Shown here one piece after another: positions 1-5,988 of a stretch of 10,132 nucleotides of DNA. A program made the position numbers and the translations under genes. Each line of letters starts with the position of its first letter. Within the stretch, counting starts at the first letter, position 1. The stretch is from Deltaproteobacteria bacterium (GTDB lineage: Bacteria > Myxococcota_A > UBA796 > UBA2385), in assembly GCA_947462115.1 (NCBI GenBank), contig CANHON010000148.1:1-10132 (forward strand), in the 5' to 3' direction. The notes below the pieces were generated by a model. The model was not told the origin of the DNA and searched no databases. It worked only from the letters and a program-made list of their open reading frames with translations.

Positions 1-86
1 ACTTCGAGGCGCCGGTCGAGGGGGCCGCGCGCTGCGACGTGCCCTATGGGGCCGACGAGCCCGAGGGCGCCCTGTCCGTCCCCTGA
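1..86 (+). CDS. C-terminal tail of an unrecognised protein (partial)
   Basis: An open frame enters from the left edge (first full codon at position 3) and ends at TGA 84-86. It encodes 27 residues ending GALSVP, with one Cys and an acidic, Pro/Gly-rich composition typical of a flexible C-terminus. Codons are G/C-ending like the neighbours, which supports real coding. The gene lies 16 bp before the ATG of the downstream acetyltransferase on the same strand, so the two may be co-transcribed. No family can be assigned from so short a tail. Confidence 0.5.
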   Translation, partial: FEAPVEGAARCDVPYGADEPEGALSVP

Positions 87-92
87 ACGCCC

Positions 93-96
93 GGAG
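93..96 (+). promoter_or_regulatory. Ribosome binding site of the GNAT gene
   Basis: GGAG at 93-96 lies six bases before ATG 103. It favours that ATG over the upstream in-frame ATG at 46, which falls inside the preceding gene and would add 19 Pro/Arg-rich residues outside the GNAT fold. Confidence 0.55.
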
Positions 97-102
97 CCGA
101 AC

Positions 103-573
103 ATGTGGCGCCTCGCTGAGCCCGACGACGACGACGCCATTGTCGCCCTGTGCGCCGCCCTCTACGCCGAGGACCCGAGCCCGGTGGCAGAGGCCCCCGC
201 CCACATGGCCGAGACCCTCCGGGCCTTGCGCGCCCGCCCCAGCCGCGGCCGGGCGGTGGTCTGCGCGCCGGGGGCCGAGGTGCTGGGCTACGCCTTGATC
301 TTGCCGTTCTGGAGCAACGAGCTCGGCGGGCCGGTCAGCTTCATCGACGAGCTCTACGTCGGCCCGGCCGGCCGGGGCCGCGGCCTGGGCAGCGCGCTGC
401 TGAACGCCCTCAGCGAGGGCGCCTTCGCCGATGAGCCCCCGGTCGCCCTGATGCTGGAGGTCACCCCCGACAACCACCGGGCCCAGGCCCTCTACGCCCG
501 CCTCGGCTTCTCCGGAAAGAACCGCGCCTGGCGCAAGCAGCTGCGCCCGGCTCAGCCAAGCAGCGCGTCGTAG
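103..573 (+). CDS. GNAT family N-acetyltransferase
   Basis: Predicted cytoplasmic acetyltransferase of 156 residues, a normal length for a single GNAT domain, transferring acetyl from acetyl-CoA to an unknown amine. The acetyl-CoA pyrophosphate-binding motif A is visible at residues 87-100 (RGRGLG, fitting RxxGxG) after the beta-4 strand IDELYV (81-86). The beta-5/alpha-4 segment EVTPDNHRAQALYARLGF (119-136) is also characteristic: Asn for substrate or CoA contacts and the YxxLGF closing motif. The N-terminus MWRLAEPDDDDAIVAL fits the usual first strand and helix. ATG 103 is chosen for its GGAG and because an earlier in-frame ATG (46) would overlap the previous gene. The last 22 bases overlap the convergent permease gene. 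The general family is secure, the substrate is not. Confidence 0.9.
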   Translation: MWRLAEPDDDDAIVALCAALYAEDPSPVAEAPAHMAETLRALRARPSRGRAVVCAPGAEVLGYALILPFWSNELGGPVSFIDELYVGPAGRGRGLGSALLNALSEGAFADEPPVALMLEVTPDNHRAQALYARLGFSGKNRAWRKQLRPAQPSSAS

Positions 574-1322
574 CCCAGCTTTCCGATGAGGACCACCATC
601 ACCGCTTGCATCACCCGCCGCACGAAGGGCGCGCCCCGGCTGAGCGCGAGCTTGGCGCCGAGCAGGCCGCCCGCGGCGTTGGCGGCGGCCATCGGCAGGG
701 CCCAGCCCCAGCGGATGTCTCCGCGGGCCCCAAAGACCAGCAGGGCCGCGAGGTTGGTCGCCACGTTCACCGCCTTGGCGGCGGCCGAGGCCCCCACAAA
801 GTCGAGGCCCAGGGCCCCAATAAAGGCGAAGATCAAGAAGGTGCCGGTGCCAGGCCCGATGATCCCATCGTAGAGCCCGAGCCCCAGGCCCAAGGCGACG
901 GCGAGCAGGCGGCGCTCCCGGCCGCGCGGCACGCTGCCCCAGTCTGGCTTGAGGAAAACGAAGACCGCCACGCCGATCAGCAGCGGCAGCGCCAGCATCC
1001 GAAACCAGCCCGGCGGCAGGGCGGTGGCGAGGCGCGCGCCGATGTTCGCGCCGATGAAGGCCGCGCCCGCCGCCATCCCCACCGAGGCCCACGGCAGGGT
1101 CAGCGAGCGGCCGTAGCGGCTCAGCGCCACGGTGGTGCCCCAGATCGACGCCGCCTTGTTGGTGCCGAGCACCACGCCCGGCGCGGCCTCCGGAAGCAGG
1201 GCCATCAAGGCCGGCAGCTGGATGAGCCCGCCGCCGCCCGCCATGGCGTCGAGCAGCCCGGCGAAGAAGGCCGCGAGGCAAGCGAGCGCCACGCGCGGCA
1301 GCTCGGCGGGGTCCGGCAGCAT
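552..1322 (-). CDS. TSUP family (TauE/SafE) membrane permease
   Basis: Inner-membrane protein of 256 residues related to the TauE/SafE family, whose members are linked to export or uptake of sulfite, sulfonates and other sulfur or organic anions. Diagnostic elements are the first-helix motif with DAMAGGGG (residues 25-32) followed by LIQLP, the GTNK motif at 53-56, and the second-repeat counterpart YDGIIGPGTGTF at 151-162 with NVATN at 186-190. The two related halves show the family's internal duplication. Around eight hydrophobic segments are visible, with a basic cytoplasmic loop near 133-138 (RGRERR). ATG 1322 has GGAG five bases upstream; an in-frame GTG at 1328 would add only two residues. 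It sits 20 bp downstream of the DUF547 gene on the same strand, so an operon is likely. The substrate cannot be read from the sequence; the nearby rhodanese-like gene hints at sulfur chemistry, but that is speculation. Confidence 0.92.
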   Translation of the reverse strand: MLPDPAELPRVALACLAAFFAGLLDAMAGGGGLIQLPALMALLPEAAPGVVLGTNKAASIWGTTVALSRYGRSLTLPWASVGMAAGAAFIGANIGARLATALPPGWFRMLALPLLIGVAVFVFLKPDWGSVPRGRERRLLAVALGLGLGLYDGIIGPGTGTFLIFAFIGALGLDFVGASAAAKAVNVATNLAALLVFGARGDIRWGWALPMAAANAAGGLLGAKLALSRGAPFVRRVMQAVMVVLIGKLGYDALLG

Positions 1323-1342
1323 GGGCACTCCGAGGGGGGCGC

Positions 1343-2143
1343 TCAGCGCGCGAGGTTGACCGACCAGTCGTAGGGCAAGGTGCGCAGGGCGTAGCCGCCG
1401 GCGCGCAGGGCAGCGGCCTCCTCGGGCGCGCTATAGCGGGCCACGAAGCCGGCGATCGCCGAGGCTTTGGGCGTTAGGCCCGGCACGGGCGGCGCCGGGC
1501 TGCGGGCGAAGTCCTCGCCGAACCAGTCGAAGATCGCGGACAATTCCAGCTGCTTGGTGGTGCGGTTGAGGCGGGCGCCGCCCCCGCGGATCCAGGCCTG
1601 GGTCACGGCCTCGAGCTCGGCGTTGAGCCCCGCCGCGGTGAACGGCGCGGCGGCCAGCGGCGGGCAGCCCCGGCTCGCGCAGTTCAGCGCGGCGTGGACC
1701 CTGGGATCGCCCATCGGCCGCAAGATCTGGTGCTCGATGTGGTCGAGGGTGATGCTGCGCCCGGCGACCACGAAGCTGCGCCGCTTCCAGGGCTGGCCGC
1801 CGTCGAGGTCGCGGATGCTGCCGAGCGGCCAGTTGTCGGCCACCAGATCGACCGTCAGCGCGTTGTAGGCGTTGATCCAGAACGCCATCTTGGCGGCCGG
1901 CTCGGTCGGCTCCACCGCCGTCGCCAGGCTGGCGAGGTAGGCGTCCAAGGGCTTGGCCGCCGCGACCGCCGGGTAGCGCACGCCGGTGGACGTGCGGTGC
2001 TCGCGCAAGGTGCGCGCCCAGCCGTCCTCTTCGGCGCGGGCCGGCCCCGCCGCGAGCCCCATCGTCCAGAGGCACAGCAGCGCGATGGCGCGCAGCCCGG
2101 CGCGGACCGGGGAAGGGAGGGGCAGCGTGGGGAGGGTGTGCAT
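1343..2143 (-). CDS. Secreted DUF547 domain protein
   Basis: 266 residues. A Sec signal peptide spans about residues 1-37: basic residues R14 and R18, a hydrophobic core about 17-32, and a likely cleavage after ARA before EED. The mature part is a DUF547 domain with the family hallmarks: FWINAYNALT (88-97), LDHIEHQIL (133-141), DPRVHAALNCASRGCPPL (146-163, with a conserved HxxLNC and two Cys), LSAIFDWFGEDF (201-212) and the closing YDWSVNL (258-264). The biochemical function of DUF547 is unknown. The conserved His and Cys residues suggest an enzyme or a metal site, but this is inference. ATG 2143 is chosen because it opens the signal peptide and has GGAG five bases upstream. The frame stays open upstream to 2485, but that extension is Gly/Asp/Arg-rich and runs antisense to the 2223-2480 plus-strand genes. 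It is probably co-transcribed with the downstream permease. Confidence 0.9.
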   Translation of the reverse strand: MHTLPTLPLPSPVRAGLRAIALLCLWTMGLAAGPARAEEDGWARTLREHRTSTGVRYPAVAAAKPLDAYLASLATAVEPTEPAAKMAFWINAYNALTVDLVADNWPLGSIRDLDGGQPWKRRSFVVAGRSITLDHIEHQILRPMGDPRVHAALNCASRGCPPLAAAPFTAAGLNAELEAVTQAWIRGGGARLNRTTKQLELSAIFDWFGEDFARSPAPPVPGLTPKASAIAGFVARYSAPEEAAALRAGGYALRTLPYDWSVNLAR

Positions 2144-2222
2144 GGGCGCTCCGGGGCCTGCGGGGCCGCGCGTGGGATAATCCGACCGGCGGCGCCGCCC
2201 ACCGACGCCCCGGACGGAGCCC
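2144..2222. promoter_or_regulatory. Divergent promoter region between the DUF547 and small membrane protein genes
   Basis: 79-bp gap between divergent genes, so promoters for both directions should lie here. The only AT-rich patch is at 2175-2183, a 4+1+4 inverted repeat GGATAATCC. Read on the plus strand it contains GATAAT at 2176-2181, one mismatch from the -10 consensus. No convincing -35 is seen 17 bases before it. A perfect 12-bp palindrome GGCGGCGCCGCC follows at 2188-2199 and could be an operator or an mRNA hairpin, although such palindromes occur by chance in DNA this GC-rich. Confidence 0.35.
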
Positions 2223-2330
2223 ATGACCATCCCGCTCATCTTTGGCCTGCTGGTCATCTTTTTGATGTTCTTCGGCGCCGCCCTGGCCATCGCCACCGAG
2301 GGCCAGCCCGATGAGGAGCTCCTCGATTGA
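2223..2330 (+). CDS. Small single-helix membrane protein (35 aa)
   Basis: An ATG at 2223 opens a 35-residue frame ending at TGA 2328-2330. One hydrophobic helix covers about residues 3-24 (rich in Ile, Leu, Phe, Val), followed by a short acidic tail ending GQPDEELLD. GGAG lies three bases before the ATG, a tight but usable spacing. The main support is context. It begins just after a divergent promoter gap, and its stop overlaps the TTG start of the next gene by four bases, with a strong GAGGAG inside this frame serving that gene. That is the arrangement expected of translationally coupled genes. It might be an assembly or regulatory microprotein. A faint resemblance in layout to the small cbb3 oxidase assembly protein CcoS was considered, but no oxidase genes are present. 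Function unknown. Confidence 0.55.
   Translation: MTIPLIFGLLVIFLMFFGAALAIATEGQPDEELLD
2313..2318 (+). promoter_or_regulatory. Ribosome binding site for the TTG-started rhodanese-like gene
   Basis: GAGGAG at 2313-2318 lies inside the end of the small membrane protein gene, eight bases before TTG 2327. It is the best Shine-Dalgarno match in this part of the window and decides the rare TTG start. The downstream in-frame ATG at 2411 has no such site. Confidence 0.6.
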
Positions 2331-2697
2331 CCCGCGCCGCCCCGCCGCCCGTCCCCACCGCCGTCCCCCCCGCCGTCCCCACCGCAGTTCCCCTGTGCAT
2401 CCCGGCCTGGATGCTGCTCTGCGGCGAGCAGCGCTTCGATCACATCGCCGACCTGCGCGCGCCCGAGGCCTACGCCCGCGGCCACCTCGCCGGGCCCGCT
2501 GCGTGCCCTACGAGGTGTTTCAGATCGAGGCCCTCGCGCTGTTCCCGGTCGAGGACAGCGTGCTGGTCGTTGATCCCGGCGGGGCCCGCGCGGCGGACTT
2601 CGCGGTTTTTCTGCGCCGCCGGGGCCAGGTCGCGTCCTACCTCGAGGGGGGCTACGCCGCCTGGACCGGCCCCCTCACCGTCGGAGCGGCCCCATGA
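2327..2697 (+). pseudogene. Rhodanese-like domain protein interrupted by a frameshift
   Basis: The rhodanese signature is split between two frames. The first runs from TTG 2327 and carries a Pro/Val/Ala-rich leader, then FDHIADLRAPEAYARGHLAG. The second continues with ARCVPYEVF, a strand SVLVVDPGGARAADF, LRRRG and LEGGYAAW to the TGA at 2695-2697. Joining them at 2492-2494 restores the family order (DLR-x-EYA-GHL-GA-xVPY, active-site loop, LEGGYxAW), exactly as if one G were missing from a GGGG run. Real inactivation and assembly error cannot be told apart here; a programmed slip is less likely because no canonical slippery heptamer is in frame. In the active-site loop the usual Cys is replaced by Asp (VVDPGGAR where VVYCxxGxR is expected), so even the intact protein should lack sulfurtransferase activity and may be a binding or regulatory domain. 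The leader contains a C7 tract (2365-2371). It is coupled to both neighbours by 4-bp overlaps. Confidence 0.75.
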
Positions 2698-3143
2698 GCA
2701 CCCCGAAGGCCCCGCTCGGCTTTGGCACCGCCTTCGACGCGCACCTCGCCGCCACCACCCCCTGCATCTTCACCTGCGACGCCGACGGCGAGCTGCGGCT
2801 CTGCCTGGAGCGCAGCCGCGAGGCCTGGGACCGCCTCGCCGAGGCCGGGGGCGCGCCGCCGGTCTTCGCCGACACCCACGCGCTCCTCCGCGACCGGGGC
2901 ACCGGCTGGGTGATGTACGTCCGGGCCGGCGCGCCGGCGCTCCTGAGCCCGCACCCTCGGGCCGACGTCGCCATCTATGCCGACCAGCACGCTGCCCTGA
3001 GCGCGCTCGCCGCCCTGAGCCGCCCGCCGGTGCTGCGACCGGGCGACCCGCGCTGGCCGCCGGGCGCCCCCACCTCGACGGCCGAGGCCGAGCCGCCCGC
3101 CCCGCCCCTGCCGACCGCCAGCTCCGCGCCGTCGAGCCCCTGA
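2694..3143 (+). CDS. Hypothetical protein, 149 aa, with Pro/Ala-rich tail
   Basis: I do not recognise this protein. ATG 2694 overlaps the stop of the rhodanese-like gene (ATGA) and has GGAG seven bases upstream, so translation is probably coupled. Residues 1-110 look like a compact soluble alpha/beta domain. Two Cys lie close together (PCIFTC), a charged helix ELRLCLERSREAWDRLAEA follows, and then comes a strand-rich part with WVMYVRAG and ADVAIYADQHAALSALAAL. The last 35 residues are Pro/Ala/Ser-rich and probably disordered. No signal peptide or membrane segment is seen. Codon use matches its neighbours, supporting real coding. Its role may connect with the rhodanese-like and small membrane proteins it is coupled to, but nothing in the sequence names it. 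Confidence 0.75.
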   Translation: MSTPKAPLGFGTAFDAHLAATTPCIFTCDADGELRLCLERSREAWDRLAEAGGAPPVFADTHALLRDRGTGWVMYVRAGAPALLSPHPRADVAIYADQHAALSALAALSRPPVLRPGDPRWPPGAPTSTAEAEPPAPPLPTASSAPSSP

Positions 3144-3162
3144 AGGGCCCTCCCCGCGCCGC

Positions 3163-4587
3163 TCAGGGCGCCGGAGGGATCGCCTCCGCCGGGTCCGCCT
3201 CCGACGGGTCCTTCGCCTCGTTGACCTCGGTGGCTTCCGCCGGGTTCGCCTCGGCCGGGATCGGCTCGGCGGGGATCGGCTCCGCCGGCGGTGGGCGGGG
3301 CGGGAGGCGGTCCAGCGGCCCCACCGAGGCCGGTGAGTAGAAGCGGCGGGCCTCCCCGACGCTGATCCAGCCCATGTCCGCGGCGGTTTGGTGGCCCACC
3401 CGCAGCTCGTCGAGCGAGCGCGGCTCGAGCTCCACGCCGGGCCCCACCGGGCGGTCCACCGCCATCAGCTCCGCCCACCGCTGGGGGTAGAGCGGGTCGG
3501 CCCAGGGCTCGACAAAGCCCTCGGGGTGCTTGGCGAGGCTGTTGTCGTCGTAGAGGTCCAGCGCGCCGAGGGTGTGGGCGAGCTCGTGGGCGACGGTGAG
3601 CGCGGCGTAGCCGGGGTTCTGCTCGGCCACGTCGATGTAGGAGACGGCGATGCGGCCCCGGGCGCTGCCGCGGCTGTGCGACGCGAGATCACCGTCCTGC
3701 GGCCCATAGATGACGTAGAGCCGCACCGCCGCCGCGTCGGGGTCCTCGCCCCGGGCCACCACCGCCGCGCGCAGGGCCCGGCTGGTCTGAAGAGCGCGCC
3801 AGGGCCCCATCCAGATGGGGTCGCTGTCCATATAGGGCGGCGGCAGGGTCGGCAGGCCCGCCAGGGGCGACCGCATCTCCAGGTGCAGGTAGCCCTCGGG
3901 TCCGCCGTAGCGGGCCCGCTCCCCGTTGAACCAGGTGGCGATGTCGCGCAGGCGGTCGAGGGGGGCGCCCGGCTGCGGATCGCCGCGATCGTTGAGGTGG
4001 CGCACCAAAGGCGACCAGCGCTGGCCCTCCGGCGCGAACTGGTAGAGCGCCACCCGCACCGGCCCATGCGGGCTCGTGGCCGCCCGATCGGCCTCGATCC
4101 CCCGCCAGACCTCGTACAGAAAGACGACGAACAGGAACAAGACGAACAGCTGCCGCTGGCGGACCCGGCGCTTGGGCCCCCGGTGGCGGGCCCAGCAGGG
4201 CGGGCACACCTCCTCCCCGCCGGCGGCGTCCCGGCAGGTGGTGCAGACCGGGACCCCGCAGCGCACGCAGCGCCGGCCCGCCATGCGCCCGGAGTGCCAG
4301 GCGCAAAAGGCGCTCGACGCCTCGACCGGCTCCACCAAAATGACGACCACTGCGCCCAAGGCGCGCAGCTTCTCGGCGGTGTGGCGGGCGGCCTCGGCGT
4401 CGGCGGTGACCCGGGTGACCAGGGGCAGCCCAAGGGGCGCCGGCGCGGCGGGGGCCCCGGGGATGGCCTTGCGGAGCGCGTCCTCGGCGCCCGGCTCCGC
4501 GCGCACCACCATCACGCGCCAGCGCTGCGGGGCGGCTTCGGCGGCGGCGGCATCGCTCAGGGTGACCTCCGGGGGCCGGGTGTGCAC
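3163..4587 (-). CDS. Membrane-anchored zinc-finger/metzincin-like metalloprotease
   Basis: Predicted 474-residue protein with five parts. Residues 22-88 form a small alpha/beta domain ending AEKLRALGAVVVIL, reminiscent of the L7/L12 C-terminal fold (tentative). Residues 95-135 are a B-box-like double zinc finger: C95, H98, C107, C110, C115, C118, C128, C131, possibly H135. One transmembrane helix lies at about 147-161, preceded by a strongly basic stretch (KRRVRQRQ), so the finger is likely cytoplasmic and the rest periplasmic. The protease domain carries HELAHTLGALD (334-344), which fits the HExxHxxGxxH/D metzincin zinc motif with E335 catalytic and D344 as third ligand, and a possible Met-turn at ELMAVD (M375). 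A low-complexity tail (432-474) repeats PAEPI-like pentapeptides. The start is GTG 4587 without a clear Shine-Dalgarno; a GGAGGT-like sequence at 4565-4570 lies just inside the gene, so the start is uncertain. Protease activity is predicted from the motif; substrate unknown. Confidence 0.85.
   Translation of the reverse strand: MHTRPPEVTLSDAAAAEAAPQRWRVMVVRAEPGAEDALRKAIPGAPAAPAPLGLPLVTRVTADAEAARHTAEKLRALGAVVVILVEPVEASSAFCAWHSGRMAGRRCVRCGVPVCTTCRDAAGGEEVCPPCWARHRGPKRRVRQRQLFVLFLFVVFLYEVWRGIEADRAATSPHGPVRVALYQFAPEGQRWSPLVRHLNDRGDPQPGAPLDRLRDIATWFNGERARYGGPEGYLHLEMRSPLAGLPTLPPPYMDSDPIWMGPWRALQTSRALRAAVVARGEDPDAAAVRLYVIYGPQDGDLASHSRGSARGRIAVSYIDVAEQNPGYAALTVAHELAHTLGALDLYDDNSLAKHPEGFVEPWADPLYPQRWAELMAVDRPVGPGVELEPRSLDELRVGHQTAADMGWISVGEARRFYSPASVGPLDRLPPRPPPAEPIPAEPIPAEANPAEATEVNEAKDPSEADPAEAIPPAP
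3188..3283 (-). repeat. Imperfect 15-bp tandem repeats encoding PAE-x-x units
   Basis: Units of 15 bp are seen at 3188-3202, 3239-3253, 3254-3268 and 3269-3283 (plus-strand forms such as GCCGGGATCGGCTCG), separated by two 18-bp variants at 3203-3238. On the coding strand they give PAEPI, PAEPI, PAEAN and PAEAT-type pentapeptides in the tail of the metalloprotease. The multiples of three keep the frame. Copy number could vary by slippage. Confidence 0.75.
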
Positions 4588-4698
4588 CGAAACATCGGCC
4601 CGGACGCGCGGCGCTGGAGCCTAGCCCGCAGCGCAGGGCGCCGCCGCCGGTGGCCGGGGCCCAGGACGCGCCCGCACCGCGTGGATAGCCCGCCCGGC
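4588..4698. promoter_or_regulatory. Divergent intergenic region between the metalloprotease and GT87-like genes
   Basis: This 111-bp gap must hold promoters for both directions, but no recognisable -10/-35 pair is visible. The only structure noted is an inverted repeat GCGCTG (4611-4616) and CAGCGC (4629-4634) with a 12-base spacer. The start of the plus-strand gene has only a weak GGATAG (4683-4688) ahead of it. Confidence 0.3.
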
Positions 4699-5964
4699 AT
4701 GGGACTCACCGCCTTTTCCGTGCTCGCGGCCGCGGCGCTCTGCGCGCTCGGCGAGCTGCGCGGCCAGCCCGGCCCCGGCGTGGCCCTCCTGTTGCTGTGG
4801 GGCCTCGTGGTGCTCCGCGCGCCCACGCCCCGGGGCGGCCTCGGGGCCTTGGCGCTGAGCGCCGGGCTGCTCCGCTTGGTCTTGCTGTGGAGCGAGCCGA
4901 ACCTCTCGGATGACCTCGCCCGCTACCTCTGGGAGGGCCGGGTGGTGGCGCTGGGCGAGAGCCCCTACCTGCACGCGCCGGCCTCGCCCCACTGGGCCGC
5001 GCGCTTCGCCGAGGACCCCCAGCGCATCGCGGTCAACCACCCCACCATCCCCAGCATCTACCCGCCCCTGGCCCTCTACCTCTGGGCCTTCATGTCGAAA
5101 ATATCTTCCACTACGTTGTTCTACCGCATGGTCTCCGCCGCCGCCGACCTCGGGGTGGCGCTGACCTTGGGCGCGATCTTGCAGGGGCGCGGCCGCAGCC
5201 TGCGCGGGGCCTGGCTCTACGCCCTGATGCCCCTGATGGCGGTCGAGTCGGCAGGCTCCGGCCACTTGGAGCCCCTGGCCTTGCTGCCCGCCGCCCTCGC
5301 GGTCCGGGCCCATGACCGGGGCGGCAGCGGCGCGGCCTGGGCGGCGGTGGGGGCCGCCATCAAGCTTCTGCCCGGCGTCATTTTCGTGGGCCTCGCCCGC
5401 CGCAGCCCCGGCGTCGCGCTGCTCGCGGTCGGCTTCGCCGTCGCCATCACGCTGCCCTTCCTCAGCGACGGCCCGGCCCTGCTCGAGGGCCTCGGGGCCT
5501 ACGCCGCCCATTGGTCCTTCAACGGCAGCCTCGCGCCCCTGCTCGCCGCCGGGCTCGGAACGTTGGGCCTCGACGGATGGGCCCGCCCGGTGGGGATCGG
5601 CCTCGGGGCCGGGGTCTGCGCCTGGGCCCTGCAGCGGCGCCGCGACCCGGCCGAGCTCTGGCTGTGGGCCGGCGGGGCCTTCGTCCTCCTGAGCCCCACC
5701 GTCCACCCCTGGTACCTCGGCTGGGCCTGGGTCCCGGCCCTGCTGCTCGGCCGCGGGAGCTGGAGCGTGCTCGCCTGGCTGATGCCGCTCTGCTACGTTG
5801 TTCTCGGCACGATCGACGAGGCGAGCGGCGCCTGGACCGAGCCCGCCTGGACCGCCCCGGTGATCTACGGGGGCTTCGGCCTCGCCGCGCTCTGGGGCGG
5901 CGTGCAGGGGCTCCGGTCGCCGGCCCGCCTCGGCGCCCCGCCGGCAGCGCGCCCCGCCGCTTAG
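4699..5964 (+). CDS. GT87-like polyprenyl-phosphate-dependent glycosyltransferase
   Basis: Polytopic inner-membrane protein of 421 residues with about ten hydrophobic segments, resembling GT-C glycosyltransferases of the GT87/DUF2029 and mannosyltransferase type. These use polyprenyl-phosphate sugars, usually mannose, on the outer face of the membrane. The first periplasmic loop carries the expected acidic motif SDDLARYLWEGR (70-81; D71/D72 are the likely catalytic pair), followed by GESPYLHAP (86-94) and IYPPLALYLW (120-129). Further hallmarks are SGHLEPLAL (187-195), AAIKLLPG (219-226) and SPTVHPWYLGW (332-342). ATG 4699 is preferred since the first helix starts right after it; an in-frame GTG at 4681 is an alternative. 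A 24-bp gap separates it from the LarA-like gene, so co-transcription is likely. Codons 132-140 are unusually AT-rich (AAA ATA TCT within). Donor and acceptor are unknown. Confidence 0.85.
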   Translation: MGLTAFSVLAAAALCALGELRGQPGPGVALLLLWGLVVLRAPTPRGGLGALALSAGLLRLVLLWSEPNLSDDLARYLWEGRVVALGESPYLHAPASPHWAARFAEDPQRIAVNHPTIPSIYPPLALYLWAFMSKISSTTLFYRMVSAAADLGVALTLGAILQGRGRSLRGAWLYALMPLMAVESAGSGHLEPLALLPAALAVRAHDRGGSGAAWAAVGAAIKLLPGVIFVGLARRSPGVALLAVGFAVAITLPFLSDGPALLEGLGAYAAHWSFNGSLAPLLAAGLGTLGLDGWARPVGIGLGAGVCAWALQRRRDPAELWLWAGGAFVLLSPTVHPWYLGWAWVPALLLGRGSWSVLAWLMPLCYVVLGTIDEASGAWTEPAWTAPVIYGGFGLAALWGGVQGLRSPARLGAPPAARPAA

Positions 5965-5979
5965 GCTGTGACCCAAACC

Positions 5980-5984
5980 GGAGG
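5980..5984 (+). promoter_or_regulatory. Ribosome binding site of the LarA-like gene
   Basis: GGAGG at 5980-5984 lies four bases before ATG 5989. It supports that start over an in-frame GTG at 5968, which is only three bases after the stop of the previous gene and would add seven residues. Confidence 0.55.
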
Positions 5985-5988
5985 CCCG

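Noticed and set aside
606..1373. Plus-strand open frame of 255 codons opposite the permease
   Set aside because: Its Arg/Gly/Gln-rich translation has no motif, and the opposite strand carries the clear TauE/SafE signature.
2351..2391. C-rich direct repeat as a CRISPR or mobile-element end
   Set aside because: It is simple Pro/Val/Ala codon repetition in the rhodanese leader (VPTAVPPAVPTAVP). There are no spacers and no target-site duplication.
2144..2485. N-terminal extension of the DUF547 frame
   Set aside because: It adds 114 Gly/Asp/Arg-rich residues before a proper signal peptide and is antisense to the small membrane and rhodanese-like genes.
2492..2497. Programmed -1 frameshifting as the explanation for the split rhodanese
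   Set aside because: Zero-frame codons GCC GGG CCC do not form an X XXY YYZ slippery heptamer, and I saw no clear stimulatory structure. A missing G is simpler.
3141..3165. Terminator between the convergent 149-aa protein and metalloprotease genes
   Set aside because: Only an 8-bp palindrome AGGGCCCT (3144-3151) lacking a loop and T tract was found, too little to call a terminator.
3388..4698. Long upstream extension of the glycosyltransferase frame
   Set aside because: The frame stays open for 437 codons before ATG 4699 only because it is antisense to the metalloprotease. The extension has no membrane segments or motifs.
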